A stretch of 64,000 nt of DNA from Romboutsia maritimum (GTDB lineage: Bacteria; Bacillota; Clostridia; Peptostreptococcales; Peptostreptococcaceae), in assembly GCF_002251085.2 (NCBI RefSeq), contig NZ_NOJZ02000010.1, positions 1 to 64,000 of the forward strand, in the 5' to 3' direction. The notes under the pieces are model-generated. The model was not told the origin of the DNA, did not search any database, and saw only the letters and a list, made by a program, of their open reading frames with translations. This document shows positions 8,990-19,421 of the stretch, piece after piece (within the stretch, counting starts at the first letter, position 1; each line of letters opens with the position of its first letter). The position numbers were made by a program, and so were the translations under genes.

Positions 8990-10147
8990 TTATTTTACCA
9001 AATAACTACTTACTTCTGCAATTCCATTTTCTTCCATATAAACACGATCAACTCTTCTTGATATCATACATAACACTTCATAATTTATAGTACATAAATC
9101 ATCGGCAAGTCTTTCGACACTCTTGTTACCTTCTCCAAATATTATAACCTCATCTCCGATTTTTATGTCTATATCCTTATCTATTCTTACCATACATTGA
9201 TCCATACATATTCTTCCAACTACATCAAAGGCCTCTCCCTTGATATATACTTTTGGATTTTGTTGCATCCTAGTAAATCCATCTGCATATCCTATAGGTA
9301 TTGTTACTATTCTTTCTTTGCCATGAGTTTTATATTTCAAACCATAGCTGATGCCTATATCTGAATCTAAATCTTTTATATGAGCTACTCTAGTTTTTAA
9401 TGTCATCCCTGGTTTAAGAGTTAGTCTCTCTTTTAATACCTCATCAGATGGATAATGACCGTATAATATAATTCCACATCTAACCATATCTAGTTTTAAA
9501 TCTGGACAATCCATTATAGCAGCACTATTGGATACATGTTTTATAGGTATATTTAATCCTTTATTTTGAAGTTCATCTGCAACAAATTTAAATCTATTTA
9601 ATTGAGTATAAGTAAATTCTTTACTTGTTTCATCTGCTTTAGCGAAATGAGTAAACATTCCTTCTAAATTAATATCCTCTAGTTGATTTATACTTAAAAT
9701 TGCTTTTACTGATTCTTGAGTTGGTTTAAATCCTATTCTGCTCATTCCTGTATCTATTTTTATATGAATACAAGCATTTTTACTTATACCTTTAGATATT
9801 TCATTAATTCTTTGAGCCATTTCTAATGAATAAACAGTTATAGTTACTTCATTTTTTATGGCATTTTCTAATGATTCTTCTGGAATATACCCTAAACATA
9901 GTATAGGAAGTGTTATGTTATTTTGTCTAAGTTCTATACCCTCTTCAAGTCTTGCAACTGCAAGGTAATCTACCTTTTCTTTTTCTAATAATCTTGCAAC
10001 TTGCACTGAGCCATGTCCATATGCATTAGCTTTAATTACTCCACAAACCTTAGTATCTTCATTTAATAAACTTTTTATATTGTTTAAATTAAATTTTATG
10101 TTATCTAGATTTATCTCTGCCCACGTTGGAGCTGTTATTTTTTTCAC
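8990..10147 (-). CDS. alr: Alanine racemase
   Basis: A PLP enzyme converting L- to D-alanine for peptidoglycan, 385 aa. The PLP lysine is Lys39 in VIKANAYGHG; the second catalytic Tyr lies in ISYGLKY (about residue 265-270); ICMDQCMVRI is near the C-terminal barrel. The start codon is GTG at 10147, preceded by AAGGGGG at about 8 nt; no better ATG exists nearby. It follows the GerS-like gene by 13 nt, the same pairing as gerS-alr2 in C. difficile, and precedes the ndoAI-ndoA toxin-antitoxin pair. It may be a second, sporulation-linked racemase, but only the context says so. Confidence 0.95.
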   Translation of the reverse strand: MKKITAPTWAEINLDNIKFNLNNIKSLLNEDTKVCGVIKANAYGHGSVQVARLLEKEKVDYLAVARLEEGIELRQNNITLPILCLGYIPEESLENAIKNEVTITVYSLEMAQRINEISKGISKNACIHIKIDTGMSRIGFKPTQESVKAILSINQLEDINLEGMFTHFAKADETSKEFTYTQLNRFKFVADELQNKGLNIPIKHVSNSAAIMDCPDLKLDMVRCGIILYGHYPSDEVLKERLTLKPGMTLKTRVAHIKDLDSDIGISYGLKYKTHGKERIVTIPIGYADGFTRMQQNPKVYIKGEAFDVVGRICMDQCMVRIDKDIDIKIGDEVIIFGEGNKSVERLADDLCTINYEVLCMISRRVDRVYMEENGIAEVSSYLVK

Positions 10148-10160
10148 TTTTTTATCCCCC

Positions 10161-10751
10161 TTATTTTTTGCTTTTGAAATCCTTATAGTTAACTATAAAT
10201 CTAGGAGATCCTTCATCATCTAGTATTTCCATTTTTTCGGGATTTTTAGTTTTTGCATCAACATATAATACTTGTTTATTAAAGTATTTATCTTCTCCTG
10301 GTATACGTGTTTCTAAAGCTAATCTTCCTTTAGAAAGTTTTATATCTACTTCTTCATTTTGTAAGTAATTTTTTATGAAATCTCCTATAAAAAGATATTG
10401 TTCATTTTTTCCTGCATTAGGTAATTCAACTAAATCTTTAAAATCAGGATTTTTAACTAAAATTTTATCTTTTTTATATTCCATAGTTTTTCCCTTTAAA
10501 TGTTCTGGTGAAATAACTTCTAATTTATAGTTGTCTGGTTTTTTATAGCTATGAATTAATACATAATTACTTGGACTTTTATTTCCTATAACTTCAATAT
10601 TCGCTATACAATTATATGATACCATATTTGCAATCTGATTTTGAAATTCTTTGTATACCTCTTCTTTTGTGGACTCTTTTTTTTGGCATCCTATTATAAT
10701 AATAAGCATACTCAAAATTGTAAGTATTAGTACAGTCCACTTTTTCTTCAC
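10161..10751 (-). CDS. gerS: GerS-like spore germination lipoprotein
   Basis: A 196-aa lipoprotein. Residues 1-22 form a signal peptide ending in a lipobox IIGC (Cys22), and the remainder is a LolA-like half-barrel (YKKPDNYKLEVISPEHLKG...). The position directly upstream of alr matches C. difficile gerS-alr2. There GerS partners the amidase CwlD to make cortex muramic-lactam and is needed for germination; that role is known from C. difficile and is inferred here. The GTG start at 10751 has AGGAGGG 5 nt upstream; an overlapping ATG is out of frame and hits a stop at once. It could instead be a general LolA-type lipoprotein. Confidence 0.78.
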   Translation of the reverse strand: MKKKWTVLILTILSMLIIIIGCQKKESTKEEVYKEFQNQIANMVSYNCIANIEVIGNKSPSNYVLIHSYKKPDNYKLEVISPEHLKGKTMEYKKDKILVKNPDFKDLVELPNAGKNEQYLFIGDFIKNYLQNEEVDIKLSKGRLALETRIPGEDKYFNKQVLYVDAKTKNPEKMEILDDEGSPRFIVNYKDFKSKK

Positions 10752-10772
10752 ATAATCCCTCCTATAGTAAGT

Positions 10773-11234
10773 TTATTCTTTATACATTGCTCTTATTATA
10801 TCATATCTGCAAATAATTCCTTTTAATGTATTTTTCTTATCCACTACAGGAACCCTATTAATTGATTTTTTAATCATAATATTTGCAATGTCATCAAAGG
10901 TATCGTCTTCATATACTTTAACTATATCTGTTGACATTATGTCTTCAACTTTATATGCTGCTATTCTTTTAATATCATTTTCAAATTTTTTTATGTCGTC
11001 TAAGAGTATTAGTCCCTGTAGTATATTAATAAACTGAGGTGCTTCTACATATTTTTCTTTCTTCATTATATCTGTTTCAGATATAATTCCTATAACTTTA
11101 TTATTTGAATCAACTACAGGTAATCCCCCTATTTTCTCTTTAATTAATAAGTCTGCCACATTAGCTATAGTATCACCTTTTTTAACAACTATAACTTCAG
11201 ACGTCATTATGTCTTTTGCAGTTTTAATTTCCAT
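10773..11234 (-). CDS. Two-CBS-domain protein
   Basis: A 153-aa cytosolic protein made of a tandem CBS pair: first repeat about residues 8-60 (AKDIMTSEVIVV, IGGLPVVDSNNKVIGIISETDI), second about 92-150 (VEDIMSTDIVKV, INRVPVVDKKNTLKGIICRYDI). Such Bateman modules bind adenine nucleotides and act as energy or ligand sensors. No effector domain is attached. The ATG at 11234 is chosen because AAGGAG lies 8 nt before it; a GTG three codons earlier lies inside the SD. It starts 5 nt after acpS ends, so the two are co-translated. The ligand is unknown. Confidence 0.9.
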   Translation of the reverse strand: MEIKTAKDIMTSEVIVVKKGDTIANVADLLIKEKIGGLPVVDSNNKVIGIISETDIMKKEKYVEAPQFINILQGLILLDDIKKFENDIKRIAAYKVEDIMSTDIVKVYEDDTFDDIANIMIKKSINRVPVVDKKNTLKGIICRYDIIRAMYKE

Positions 11235-11239
11235 TTTTA

Positions 11240-11620
11240 TCACTCCTTAATTATAGCTATGGCATTAGCTACAGCATATTCTTTGCAGTGGGATATAGAA
11301 ATTTTTATTTCTAAAACATTATAGTCTATGCATATTCTTTCTAAATTATTATAAGTTTTTACAATAGGCTTTCCTAGCTCATTTCTTAAAATTTCAATAT
11401 CCTTAAAATCATATCCTCTTATGCCTTTGCCTATAGATTTGCTTACTGCTTCTTTCGCTGCAAAATTACCTGCTATACTTTCTGCTTTAAATCCCTTACT
11501 CTCAAAATACTCAATTTCTCTTTCAGTAAAAATTTTGTCTATAAATTTAGCATTTTTACTTATAGCTTTTTTTATTCTTTCTATTTCTATAACATCGACT
11601 CCAATATCTAATATATTCAT
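11240..11620 (-). CDS. acpS: Holo-[acyl-carrier-protein] synthase
   Basis: Transfers phosphopantetheine from CoA to apo-ACP for fatty acid synthesis. It is 126 aa, the usual AcpS length. IGVDVIEIERI near the N-terminus holds the Mg-binding Asp, and NFAAKEAVSKS has the second metal-binding Glu and catalytic Lys region. The ATG at 11620 has GGAGGG 4 nt upstream; a TTG four codons earlier overlaps the SD and is rejected. It is the first gene of the acpS-CBS-gerS-alr-ndoAI-ndoA cluster, a variant of the acpS-alr-mazEF order seen in many Firmicutes. Confidence 0.94.
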   Translation of the reverse strand: MNILDIGVDVIEIERIKKAISKNAKFIDKIFTEREIEYFESKGFKAESIAGNFAAKEAVSKSIGKGIRGYDFKDIEILRNELGKPIVKTYNNLERICIDYNVLEIKISISHCKEYAVANAIAIIKE

Positions 11621-11715
11621 ATGTCCCTCCAAAGTGCTTATACTACTATTGTATTACTATTATATGATTATATACAACGTGTTATATATAAATCATATAA
11701 ATTTATTTACACAGA

Positions 11716-11744
11716 AAAGGGCTAGGTAAAATACCTAGCCCTTT
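11716..11744. terminator. Terminator of the ATP synthase operon
   Basis: Perfect 13-bp stem AAAGGGCTAGGTA / TACCTAGCCCTTT with an AAA loop, 18 bp after the atpC stop. It is GC-rich relative to its surroundings and flanked by T's. Confidence 0.9.
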
Positions 11745-11762
11745 ATATATTAAATTATACTA

Positions 11763-12023
11763 TTATATCCATTGTGCAGATTCAGTTAATATTACAGCTT
11801 TCTCTTTTTCAACTGTAATAAATCCTCCAGATATTTTAGCTTCTTTAAATTTTCCATCTTTCTTTATACGTAGGTTTCCTTCAACTAGTCCTGATACAAA
11901 TGGTATATGGTTTTTTAATATACCTCTATCTCCATTAGTTGTTCTAGTTATTATCATTTCTACTTCATCATTATAAAAGATTTTATCAGGAGTTACGACT
12001 TCTAATGCAAACTCATTTGCCAT
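11763..12023 (-). CDS. atpC: ATP synthase F1 epsilon subunit, short form
   Basis: An 86-aa epsilon consisting of the N-terminal beta-sandwich only (FALEVVTPDKIFYNDEVEMI, GDRGILKNHIPFV, ISGGFITVEKEKAVIL). A typical bacterial epsilon is 130-140 aa and ends with a two-helix hairpin that inhibits ATP hydrolysis; here the frame stops after the barrel and the operon terminator follows within 18 bp. No helix-coding frame lies downstream, so this is not a frameshift. Short epsilons exist in some bacteria. It starts 2 nt after atpD ends, last in the atp operon. Expected consequence: rotor coupling is kept and epsilon inhibition is lost. Confidence 0.93.
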   Translation of the reverse strand: MANEFALEVVTPDKIFYNDEVEMIITRTTNGDRGILKNHIPFVSGLVEGNLRIKKDGKFKEAKISGGFITVEKEKAVILTESAQWI

Positions 12024-12025
12024 AA

Positions 12026-13423
<1,398 letters not shown>

Positions 13424-13432
13424 CTAACCTCC

Positions 13433-14308
13433 TTATTTTAGAGCTTCAACCCCACCAACGATCTCTGTTATTTCTTGAGTTACGGCTGATTGTCTAGCTC
13501 TGTTATAACTTAACTCCAGTTTAGATAACATTTCATTTGCATTATCCGTTGCTGATTCCATAGAAGTTCTTCTAGCACCTTGCTCTGAAGCAAAAGATTC
13601 TAAAACTCCACCATATACTGTTCCAGAAACAAATTTAGGTATTATATAACTTAAAACAGCTTCTGCAGATGGTAAATATTGAACTCTAGGTTTTCTTGAG
13701 TTTTCTTCTTTCTTAGTTTCATTTAGATTTTCATCCTTATCAAAAGCTAATGGAAGAAGTTTAACTAGTTTCACATCTTGAACTAGTGGTGATATGAACT
13801 TTGTATATACCATATATACTTCATCTACTTCACCCTTTTTATATAAATCCATTGCACCTTGTGCAATTTCTAATGATTCATTATATCCACACTCTTCAAC
13901 AGAGCTTACACTTTTTACTACATCATATCCTCTTTTTGAGAAAAATTCATATGATTTTTTCCCTATAGTCATGACTTTTTCTTTTTTATCTTCCATATGT
14001 GCAACTGTTGATTTTAGTACATTTGAATTGTACCCTCCAGCAAGACCTCTGTCCCCAGCTACTACTATATAGCATTTATTTTTAACTTCTCTTTGTTTTA
14101 AGAAGTCATCTTTAACTCCGCGCGTATTTTGCGCTATATCTTTTACTGAATCGTATAAAGTTGTAAAGTAAGGTCTTGAACTCTCAGCTTTTTCTTTTGC
14201 TTTTCTTAATTTAGAAGATGCAACAAGTTCCATAGCTTTAGTTATTTGTTTAGTACTTTCAACACTACCTATACGAGTCTTAATTGCTTTAATTCCAGCA
14301 CCTGCCAA
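13433..14308 (-). CDS. atpG: ATP synthase F1 gamma subunit
   Basis: The central stalk subunit, 291 aa. The N-terminal coiled-coil helix (IKAIKTRIGSVESTKQITKAM) and the C-terminal helix (SATDNANEMLSKLELSYNRARQ) form the rotating shaft inside alpha3beta3. GDRGLAGGYN is the conserved Rossmann-like segment. The start is TTG at 14308, preceded by AAGGAGGT at a spacing of 7 nt; the resulting MAGAGIKAIKTRI matches the family N-terminus, so the rare start is convincing. A KKEENSRK-rich insertion of about 15 residues near residue 205-220 is a minor family variation. Confidence 0.96.
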   Translation of the reverse strand: MAGAGIKAIKTRIGSVESTKQITKAMELVASSKLRKAKEKAESSRPYFTTLYDSVKDIAQNTRGVKDDFLKQREVKNKCYIVVAGDRGLAGGYNSNVLKSTVAHMEDKKEKVMTIGKKSYEFFSKRGYDVVKSVSSVEECGYNESLEIAQGAMDLYKKGEVDEVYMVYTKFISPLVQDVKLVKLLPLAFDKDENLNETKKEENSRKPRVQYLPSAEAVLSYIIPKFVSGTVYGGVLESFASEQGARRTSMESATDNANEMLSKLELSYNRARQSAVTQEITEIVGGVEALK

Positions 14309-14335
14309 TTAAATTACCTCCTTTTTCAAAAAGGA

Positions 14336-15838
14336 TTACGCTTCAACAACAAACTTTTTCTTGAATTCATTTATTGCGTTTGTTAAATCAGAAGAGAAAT
14401 CTTCTCCCGCTAATATTTTTCCAGATATTTCTGGGTAGCTGCTATCAACAAAATCATATAATTCTGCTTCAAATCTCTTTATGTCTTTTATAGCTATGTC
14501 TTCTAAGAAGTCATTTATAACAGCGAATATTATCATAACTTGGTGGTCAACTTTTACTGGTTGATGTTCACCTTGTTTTAATACTTCAACTATTCTTTCC
14601 CCTTGAGCAAGTCTCTTTTTAGTATCTTCATCTAAGTCAGAACCGAATTGAGAGAATGCTGCAAGTTCTCTATATTGTGAGTAAGCAAGTTTTAATGTCC
14701 CTGCAACTTTTTTCATTGATTTTATTTGAGCCGATCCACCAACCCTTGAAACTGATATACCAGGGTCAACCGCTGGTCTTACACCTGAGTAGAATAATTC
14801 AGGTTGTAAATATATCTGTCCATCTGTTATAGATATAACGTTAGTTGGTATATATGCAGAAACGTCTCCAGCTTGAGTTTCGATTATAGGTAAAGCAGTC
14901 ATAGACCCTCCGCCTAATTCATCTGATAACTTAGCTGCTCTTTCAAGTAATCTTGAATGTAAGTAGAATACGTCTCCTGGATAAGCTTCACGACCTGGTG
15001 GTCTTCTAAGTAGTAATGACATTTCTCTGTATGCAACTGCTTGCTTACTTAAATCATCATATACTATAAGTACATGCTTACCATTGTACATAAATTCTTC
15101 ACCCATAGCTGCTCCAGCATATGGTGCTAAATATTGAAGTGGAGCTGATTCTGAAGCTGTAGAAGATACAACTATTGTGTAATCCATTGCTCCGCCTTTT
15201 TCTAATGTGTTAACTAATTGAGCTATTGTAGAACGTTTTTGTCCTATAGCAACATATATACATATAACATCTTTACCTTTTTGGTTTAATATAGTGTCTA
15301 TAACTATAGATGTTTTACCTGTTTGTCTGTCACCTATTATAAGCTCTCTTTGTCCTCTACCAACTGGTATCATTGAGTCTATTGACTTTATACCTGTTTG
15401 TAGTGGCTCATGAACTGATTTTCTAGCCATTATACCAGGTGCTTCTGATTCAACTGGTCTAGTTTTGTCAGAGTTTATAGGTCCTTTACCATCTATTGGT
15501 TGACCTAATGAATTCACAACTCTTCCTATTAAAGCTTCCCCAACAGGAACTTCAACTATTTTACCAGTTCTTTTAACGATGTCACCTTCTTTTATTCCAT
15601 CGTCATCACCAAGGATAACTGCTCCAACTACATCTTCTTCTAAGTTAAGAGCCATCCCATATACTTCTCCAGGGAATTCAAGTAGTTCACCAGACATTAC
15701 TTTTTCTAATCCGTAAACGCTAGCTATACCATCCCCAACTTTTAAAACACTACCTGTGTCAGTTAATTCAACTTTATTCTCATAATTTTTTATTTGTTGT
15801 TTAATTATAGAACTTATTTCTTCAGGTCTTAAGTTCAT
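14336..15838 (-). CDS. atpA: ATP synthase F1 alpha subunit
   Basis: The non-catalytic nucleotide-binding subunit, 500 aa. It has the P-loop GDRQTGKT (about 169-176), the arginine finger region [10 protein letters not shown], and an N-terminal barrel with [15 protein letters not shown]. An AGGAGGG SD lies about 10 nt before the ATG. It lies between atpH and atpG with gaps of 15 and 27 nt. All core motifs are present. Confidence 0.98.
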   Translation of the reverse strand: MNLRPEEISSIIKQQIKNYENKVELTDTGSVLKVGDGIASVYGLEKVMSGELLEFPGEVYGMALNLEEDVVGAVILGDDDGIKEGDIVKRTGKIVEVPVGEALIGRVVNSLGQPIDGKGPINSDKTRPVESEAPGIMARKSVHEPLQTGIKSIDSMIPVGRGQRELIIGDRQTGKTSIVIDTILNQKGKDVICIYVAIGQKRSTIAQLVNTLEKGGAMDYTIVVSSTASESAPLQYLAPYAGAAMGEEFMYNGKHVLIVYDDLSKQAVAYREMSLLLRRPPGREAYPGDVFYLHSRLLERAAKLSDELGGGSMTALPIIETQAGDVSAYIPTNVISITDGQIYLQPELFYSGVRPAVDPGISVSRVGGSAQIKSMKKVAGTLKLAYSQYRELAAFSQFGSDLDEDTKKRLAQGERIVEVLKQGEHQPVKVDHQVMIIFAVINDFLEDIAIKDIKRFEAELYDFVDSSYPEISGKILAGEDFSSDLTNAINEFKKKFVVEA

Positions 15839-15853
15839 GGGTTCACCGCCCTC

Positions 15854-16396
15854 CTAAGATATTACTTGAGATAATTGATCTTTCATTTTAGCTAAACGAG
15901 TTTTTAGTGTACCATCTATCTCTTCGTTTCCAAGTCTTACTAGGACCCCTCCTAGTATAGTACTATCAACTTTGTTTTCTAAAGTAATATTTTTATTATA
16001 TTTTTTTGAAAGCTTAGCTTCCAGTTCTTTTATTTCGTTTTCTTCCATAGATATAGCACTTATTACAGTACCTTCCATGATATTATTTTTCTCATTTAAT
16101 AAATTTTTATAACTAACTTGTATAGAGTCTAGAGCTATCACTCTATCTCTATCAATTAATATCTTTAAAAAATTGTTTAAATTTTCACTTATATGCCCTT
16201 TGAAGATTTTTTCTAATAAATCCTTCTTTTCTCTCTTTGCTACAAGAGGAGATTTTAGAATACTATATAAATCATCATTACATTTCATTATTTCTACAAT
16301 TTCTTTAAGTTCTTCATATAACTTATTAGTTAGGTTTTGTTCTTCACCTACTTGAAATAGGGCTTCAGCATATCTACTTGCGATTACATTTATCAT
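15854..16396 (-). CDS. atpH: ATP synthase F1 delta subunit
   Basis: Links the peripheral stalk (b subunits) to the crown of alpha3beta3; 180 aa. The N-terminal helical domain opens with ASRYAEALFQVG and the C-terminal part has ILGGVLVRLGNEEIDGTLKTRL, both family signatures. The ATG overlaps the atpF stop by four bases (ATGA), so translation is probably coupled; the GAGG-rich end of atpF provides the ribosome binding site. The middle of the protein is divergent, as is usual for delta. Confidence 0.95.
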   Translation of the reverse strand: MINVIASRYAEALFQVGEEQNLTNKLYEELKEIVEIMKCNDDLYSILKSPLVAKREKKDLLEKIFKGHISENLNNFLKILIDRDRVIALDSIQVSYKNLLNEKNNIMEGTVISAISMEENEIKELEAKLSKKYNKNITLENKVDSTILGGVLVRLGNEEIDGTLKTRLAKMKDQLSQVIS

Positions 16397-16893
16397 TTAG
16401 CCTCGCCTACCTCTTTTATAAAGTTATTTATTAATTCTTCATGTTTAGATTTATCTAAATCTTTTTCAATAACCTTAGATGCAGCTAGTAAAGCTATTTC
16501 AGATATCTCAGTTTGGATTTCATTCATAACTTTTTGTCTTTCTTGTTCTACATCTTTGCTAGCTTTTTCTTTTAAGTTAAGAGCTTCTTGCTTAGCAGTA
16601 GATAATATACCTTCTGATTTTTGCTCTGCTCTTAAAGTCGCTTGCTTTATTATTTCTTGACTTTCAGTCTTAGCAGTACTTACTTTTTCTTCGTACTCCT
16701 GCTTTAAAGCTAACCCTTCAGTCTTAGCTTTTTCACCTTCATCTAAATTAGCTTTAATTTCTCTTTCTCTAGCTTCTATTATTCCTAAAACAGGTTTAAA
16801 TAAAAGTTTCTTTAAAACTACAAAAAGTAAAAAAGTATTTACAAGTTGAAATAATAATTCGTATGTGACACCTATTAGCGGTTTGATTTCCAT
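16393..16893 (-). CDS. atpF: ATP synthase Fo b subunit
   Basis: The peripheral stalk subunit: one N-terminal membrane helix (about residues 10-28, YELLFQLVNTFLLFVVLKKLLF) and a long charged coiled coil to residue about 140. It is 166-167 aa. Two consecutive ATGs exist at 16896 and 16893; the second is 6 nt from the AGGAGG core and is preferred, while the first is only 3 nt away. It is separated from atpE by 95 bp that hold a GC-rich hairpin (16926-16955). The stop overlaps the atpH start. Confidence 0.94.
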   Translation of the reverse strand: MEIKPLIGVTYELLFQLVNTFLLFVVLKKLLFKPVLGIIEAREREIKANLDEGEKAKTEGLALKQEYEEKVSTAKTESQEIIKQATLRAEQKSEGILSTAKQEALNLKEKASKDVEQERQKVMNEIQTEISEIALLAASKVIEKDLDKSKHEELINNFIKEVGEAK

Positions 16894-16925
16894 CATGATC
16901 CTCCTTTCTATAAATCACAATTTAT

Positions 16926-16955
16926 AATTAGGAGATGGAACTCCACCTCCTAATT
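16926..16955 (-). promoter_or_regulatory. Intercistronic hairpin between atpE and atpF
   Basis: On minus, AATTAGGAG pairs with CTCCTAATT (9 bp) and the pairing continues through a G:U pair into TGGA/TCCA, giving a compact 14-bp hairpin. No U-run follows, so it is not a standard terminator. Its place just after the c-subunit gene, needed in large excess, suggests mRNA stabilisation or partial attenuation. That is inference. Confidence 0.6.
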
Positions 16956-16988
16956 CATATGATTTTTTTCACCAATACTATTTTTTTA

Positions 16989-17267
<279 letters not shown>

Positions 17268-17328
17268 TTATAATTTTTTTTATTTAATATAATTTAATTT
17301 TTATTAAATTTAATCTAATGATGTGTTC

Positions 17329-18036
17329 CTATTCTGTTTCTGCAGCACTTCCTACAAATACCATAGTTAACATTACAAATATAAATGCTTGTAATACTCC
17401 TGCAAACATATCAAAGTATAAATGTAGTGGTACTGGTATTATCAATTGACCAATTGGTATTGATATTCCTGGTATTAATTCTGATACATAGCCTAAGAAA
17501 CTATATAATAGTCCCATAATAACTGATCCACCTAATATATTACCAAATGGACGGAAAGTTAATGATATCGGTCTAGCTATTTCACCAACTAAGTTAAGTG
17601 GTAACATAAGAGGTATTGGCTCCATTAAATCTTTAAAGTATGATAAACCTCTAAATTTAATCCCTGCATAATAAAGTAGGAATATTGTAATTAGTGACCA
17701 AGCTAATGTTGTATCTACATCTGTAGTTGGCGACTTAAATCCTAGTAATCCTATAAGATTAGAGCATGCAAAGAAGAAAAATAAACTTCCTAGGTACGGT
17801 ATCATATTTGGCATTCTTTTTATAGTTTTTTCTCCCATAGTATCTGTAACTAAGTTAGCAATACTTTTTATAACAAATTCTAACATTATTTGTACCTTAC
17901 TTGTTGGGACTAATTTCAAATTTCTAGTTAAAAAATAAGAAGCTATAATTAGACCAGCCATAATAATCCAACTTACCACTACTGTCTCACTTAATTTAAA
18001 GTTTCCAAAATAAAGAACCCATTGTGCATATCTCAT
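17329..18036 (-). CDS. atpB: ATP synthase Fo a subunit
   Basis: The stator half-channel subunit, 235 aa, with five or six membrane helices. The essential arginine is in GEIARPISLTFRPFGN, the conserved membrane-spanning segment facing the c ring; LIIPVPLHLYFDMFAGVLQAF is the last conserved helix. AAAGGAGG, encoded in the last codons of atpI, lies 7 nt before the ATG, and the gap to atpI is 2 nt. Confidence 0.97.
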   Translation of the reverse strand: MRYAQWVLYFGNFKLSETVVVSWIIMAGLIIASYFLTRNLKLVPTSKVQIMLEFVIKSIANLVTDTMGEKTIKRMPNMIPYLGSLFFFFACSNLIGLLGFKSPTTDVDTTLAWSLITIFLLYYAGIKFRGLSYFKDLMEPIPLMLPLNLVGEIARPISLTFRPFGNILGGSVIMGLLYSFLGYVSELIPGISIPIGQLIIPVPLHLYFDMFAGVLQAFIFVMLTMVFVGSAAETE

Positions 18037-18038
18037 TC

Positions 18039-18428
18039 CTACGCCTCCTTTCTTTTAAGTTTGTCTATCAATAATTTTTTTGCTAATATAACAAATTTAG
18101 GACTTAATAATCCTACTGCTACTCCAACTATACTTAAATACGGCGCTTTAGCAGAAACTATTAGAACTATTCCTACTATAGTCATTCTTAATACATACCT
18201 ACTTGCTGTATATATCTGAGCCTTATTAACAGGCATATCTACCGCTTTTTCTATAGTTATAGCTAACAATCTAAAGTTTAACAATCCTATTATACTACCA
18301 AATATAATTCCTAGTAACATATTTTTACTAAACGTTGATGTAATCAACAGAATTATCATTAAAATAACATCAAATACTATAACTCCTTTTGTTATGTATT
18401 TTATTTCATCCTGCAATTTTATATTCAT
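18039..18428 (-). CDS. atpI: ATP synthase subunit I (AtpI family)
   Basis: A four-helix membrane protein, 129 aa, of the AtpI family that assists c-ring assembly in several bacteria. The longest open frame begins 21 codons earlier inside atpZ, but the ATG at 18428 has AAAAGGAAG 7 nt upstream and follows the atpZ stop by 4 nt, so it is the real start. The N-terminus is soluble (MNIKLQDEIKYITKG), followed by four hydrophobic segments. The name rests on position first in the atp operon plus topology, as the family is weakly conserved. Confidence 0.85.
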   Translation of the reverse strand: MNIKLQDEIKYITKGVIVFDVILMIILLITSTFSKNMLLGIIFGSIIGLLNFRLLAITIEKAVDMPVNKAQIYTASRYVLRMTIVGIVLIVSAKAPYLSIVGVAVGLLSPKFVILAKKLLIDKLKRKEA

Positions 18429-18432
18429 GATA

Positions 18433-18660
18433 TCACTTCCTTTTCGTATATACCCGTAAAGTTTTGTATACACCTGTAAATGCTCCACCAACCCCTAGGA
18501 CAACAAATATTAGCATGAATATAGGGCTAGTTTTTAACTTGTCATCTAAAAATTTTCCTATAAAAGTACATCCCATTATAGGTATTATCATCATCCATCC
18601 TATTTGGCTCACCAAAGAAAGCATCTTAGCTACTTCTATGTAATTATTTTTTTTACTCAT
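18433..18660 (-). CDS. atpZ: AtpZ/AtpI-family small membrane protein
   Basis: A 75-aa protein with two transmembrane helices (about 15-35 and 48-66) in the DUF AtpZ family, first gene of the ATP synthase operon. Family members accompany atpI and have been proposed to assist magnesium/calcium transport or Fo assembly. GAGGG lies about 9 nt upstream of the ATG. The promoter of the whole operon must lie in 18661-18896, a very AT-rich stretch containing a 15-bp inverted repeat at 18765-18800; I could not choose -35/-10 hexamers there with confidence. Confidence 0.85.
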   Translation of the reverse strand: MSKKNNYIEVAKMLSLVSQIGWMMIIPIMGCTFIGKFLDDKLKTSPIFMLIFVVLGVGGAFTGVYKTLRVYTKRK

Positions 18661-18764
18661 AAATATTATCCCTCATTTATCATGAAATAATTAGCTTATT
18701 TTATATATCAATTATTAATACTAACTCATTTAGGAGCGTTTATATTTTGAATATTTTTCATATT

Positions 18765-18800
18765 AATACATTTTAAAATAAAACGATTTTAAAATGTATT
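18765..18800. repeat. 15-bp perfect inverted repeat upstream of the atp operon
   Basis: AATACATTTTAAAAT (18765-18779) and its exact complement (18786-18800) flank a 6-nt loop, between comEB and atpZ. It could be the weak terminator of comEB or an operator for the atp promoter. The stem is almost pure A/T and lacks a following U-tract, so the role is open. Confidence 0.6.
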
Positions 18801-18896
18801 TTAATTTTACCACTTTTTATATTTTTTTTAAACAATTTTATTATTTTTTTTATACAAAAATCTTTTTTTAGACAAATTAACCTACATAATTACTTA

Positions 18897-19337
18897 CTAT
18901 TCAAAATTTATAAGTTCTACACCCGCTTCAACCAACATCTCCATTGACATATCATCTGGATAATCACCTTTGTATATTATCTTCGTTATACCAGCATTTA
19001 TGCACATCTTAGCACATAATACACATGGTTTCGTTGTTACATACAATGTTGATCCACTAATTCCGACACCATTATGAGCTGCTTGTATAATTGCGTTTTG
19101 CTCTGCATGTAAAGCTCTACATAATTCATGTCTCTCGCCTGATGGAATATTTAATTCTTGTCTTTTACACCCAGTTTCTTCACAATGATCTAAATTTTTA
19201 GGTGATCCATTATATCCCGTCGTTAATATTTGTTTATCTTTTACTATAATAGCTCCTACTTGTCTTCTCATGCATGTAGATCTTTTCTTTACGATTTCAG
19301 CAATTTCCATAAAATATTCATCCCAAGAAGGTCTCAT
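18897..19337 (-). CDS. comEB: Deoxycytidylate deaminase (ComEB-like)
   Basis: A zinc-dependent dCMP deaminase giving dUMP for thymidylate synthesis, 146 aa. Zinc and catalytic residues are in HAEQNAI (His and Glu) and PCVLCAKMC (two Cys). A family-typical second site, with Cys in [24 protein letters not shown], precedes the core. GAGGCGGTG lies about 6 nt before the ATG. It follows upp, with a strong terminator at 19422-19452 between them, so it is transcribed separately from upp. It is placed just upstream of the atp operon. Confidence 0.93.
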   Translation of the reverse strand: MRPSWDEYFMEIAEIVKKRSTCMRRQVGAIIVKDKQILTTGYNGSPKNLDHCEETGCKRQELNIPSGERHELCRALHAEQNAIIQAAHNGVGISGSTLYVTTKPCVLCAKMCINAGITKIIYKGDYPDDMSMEMLVEAGVELINFE

Positions 19338-19421
19338 AATACACCGCCTCTTTTCCTAAATTCATTTGATAAATGCTACATAAATACTATTATATACACC
19401 AGTTAAATATTTGTCTAATAT

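Noticed and set aside
11706..12023. A frameshift or nonsense mutation truncating atpC
   Set aside because: No frame downstream of the stop encodes the missing helices; a strong operon terminator begins 18 bp after the stop, so the gene is naturally short.
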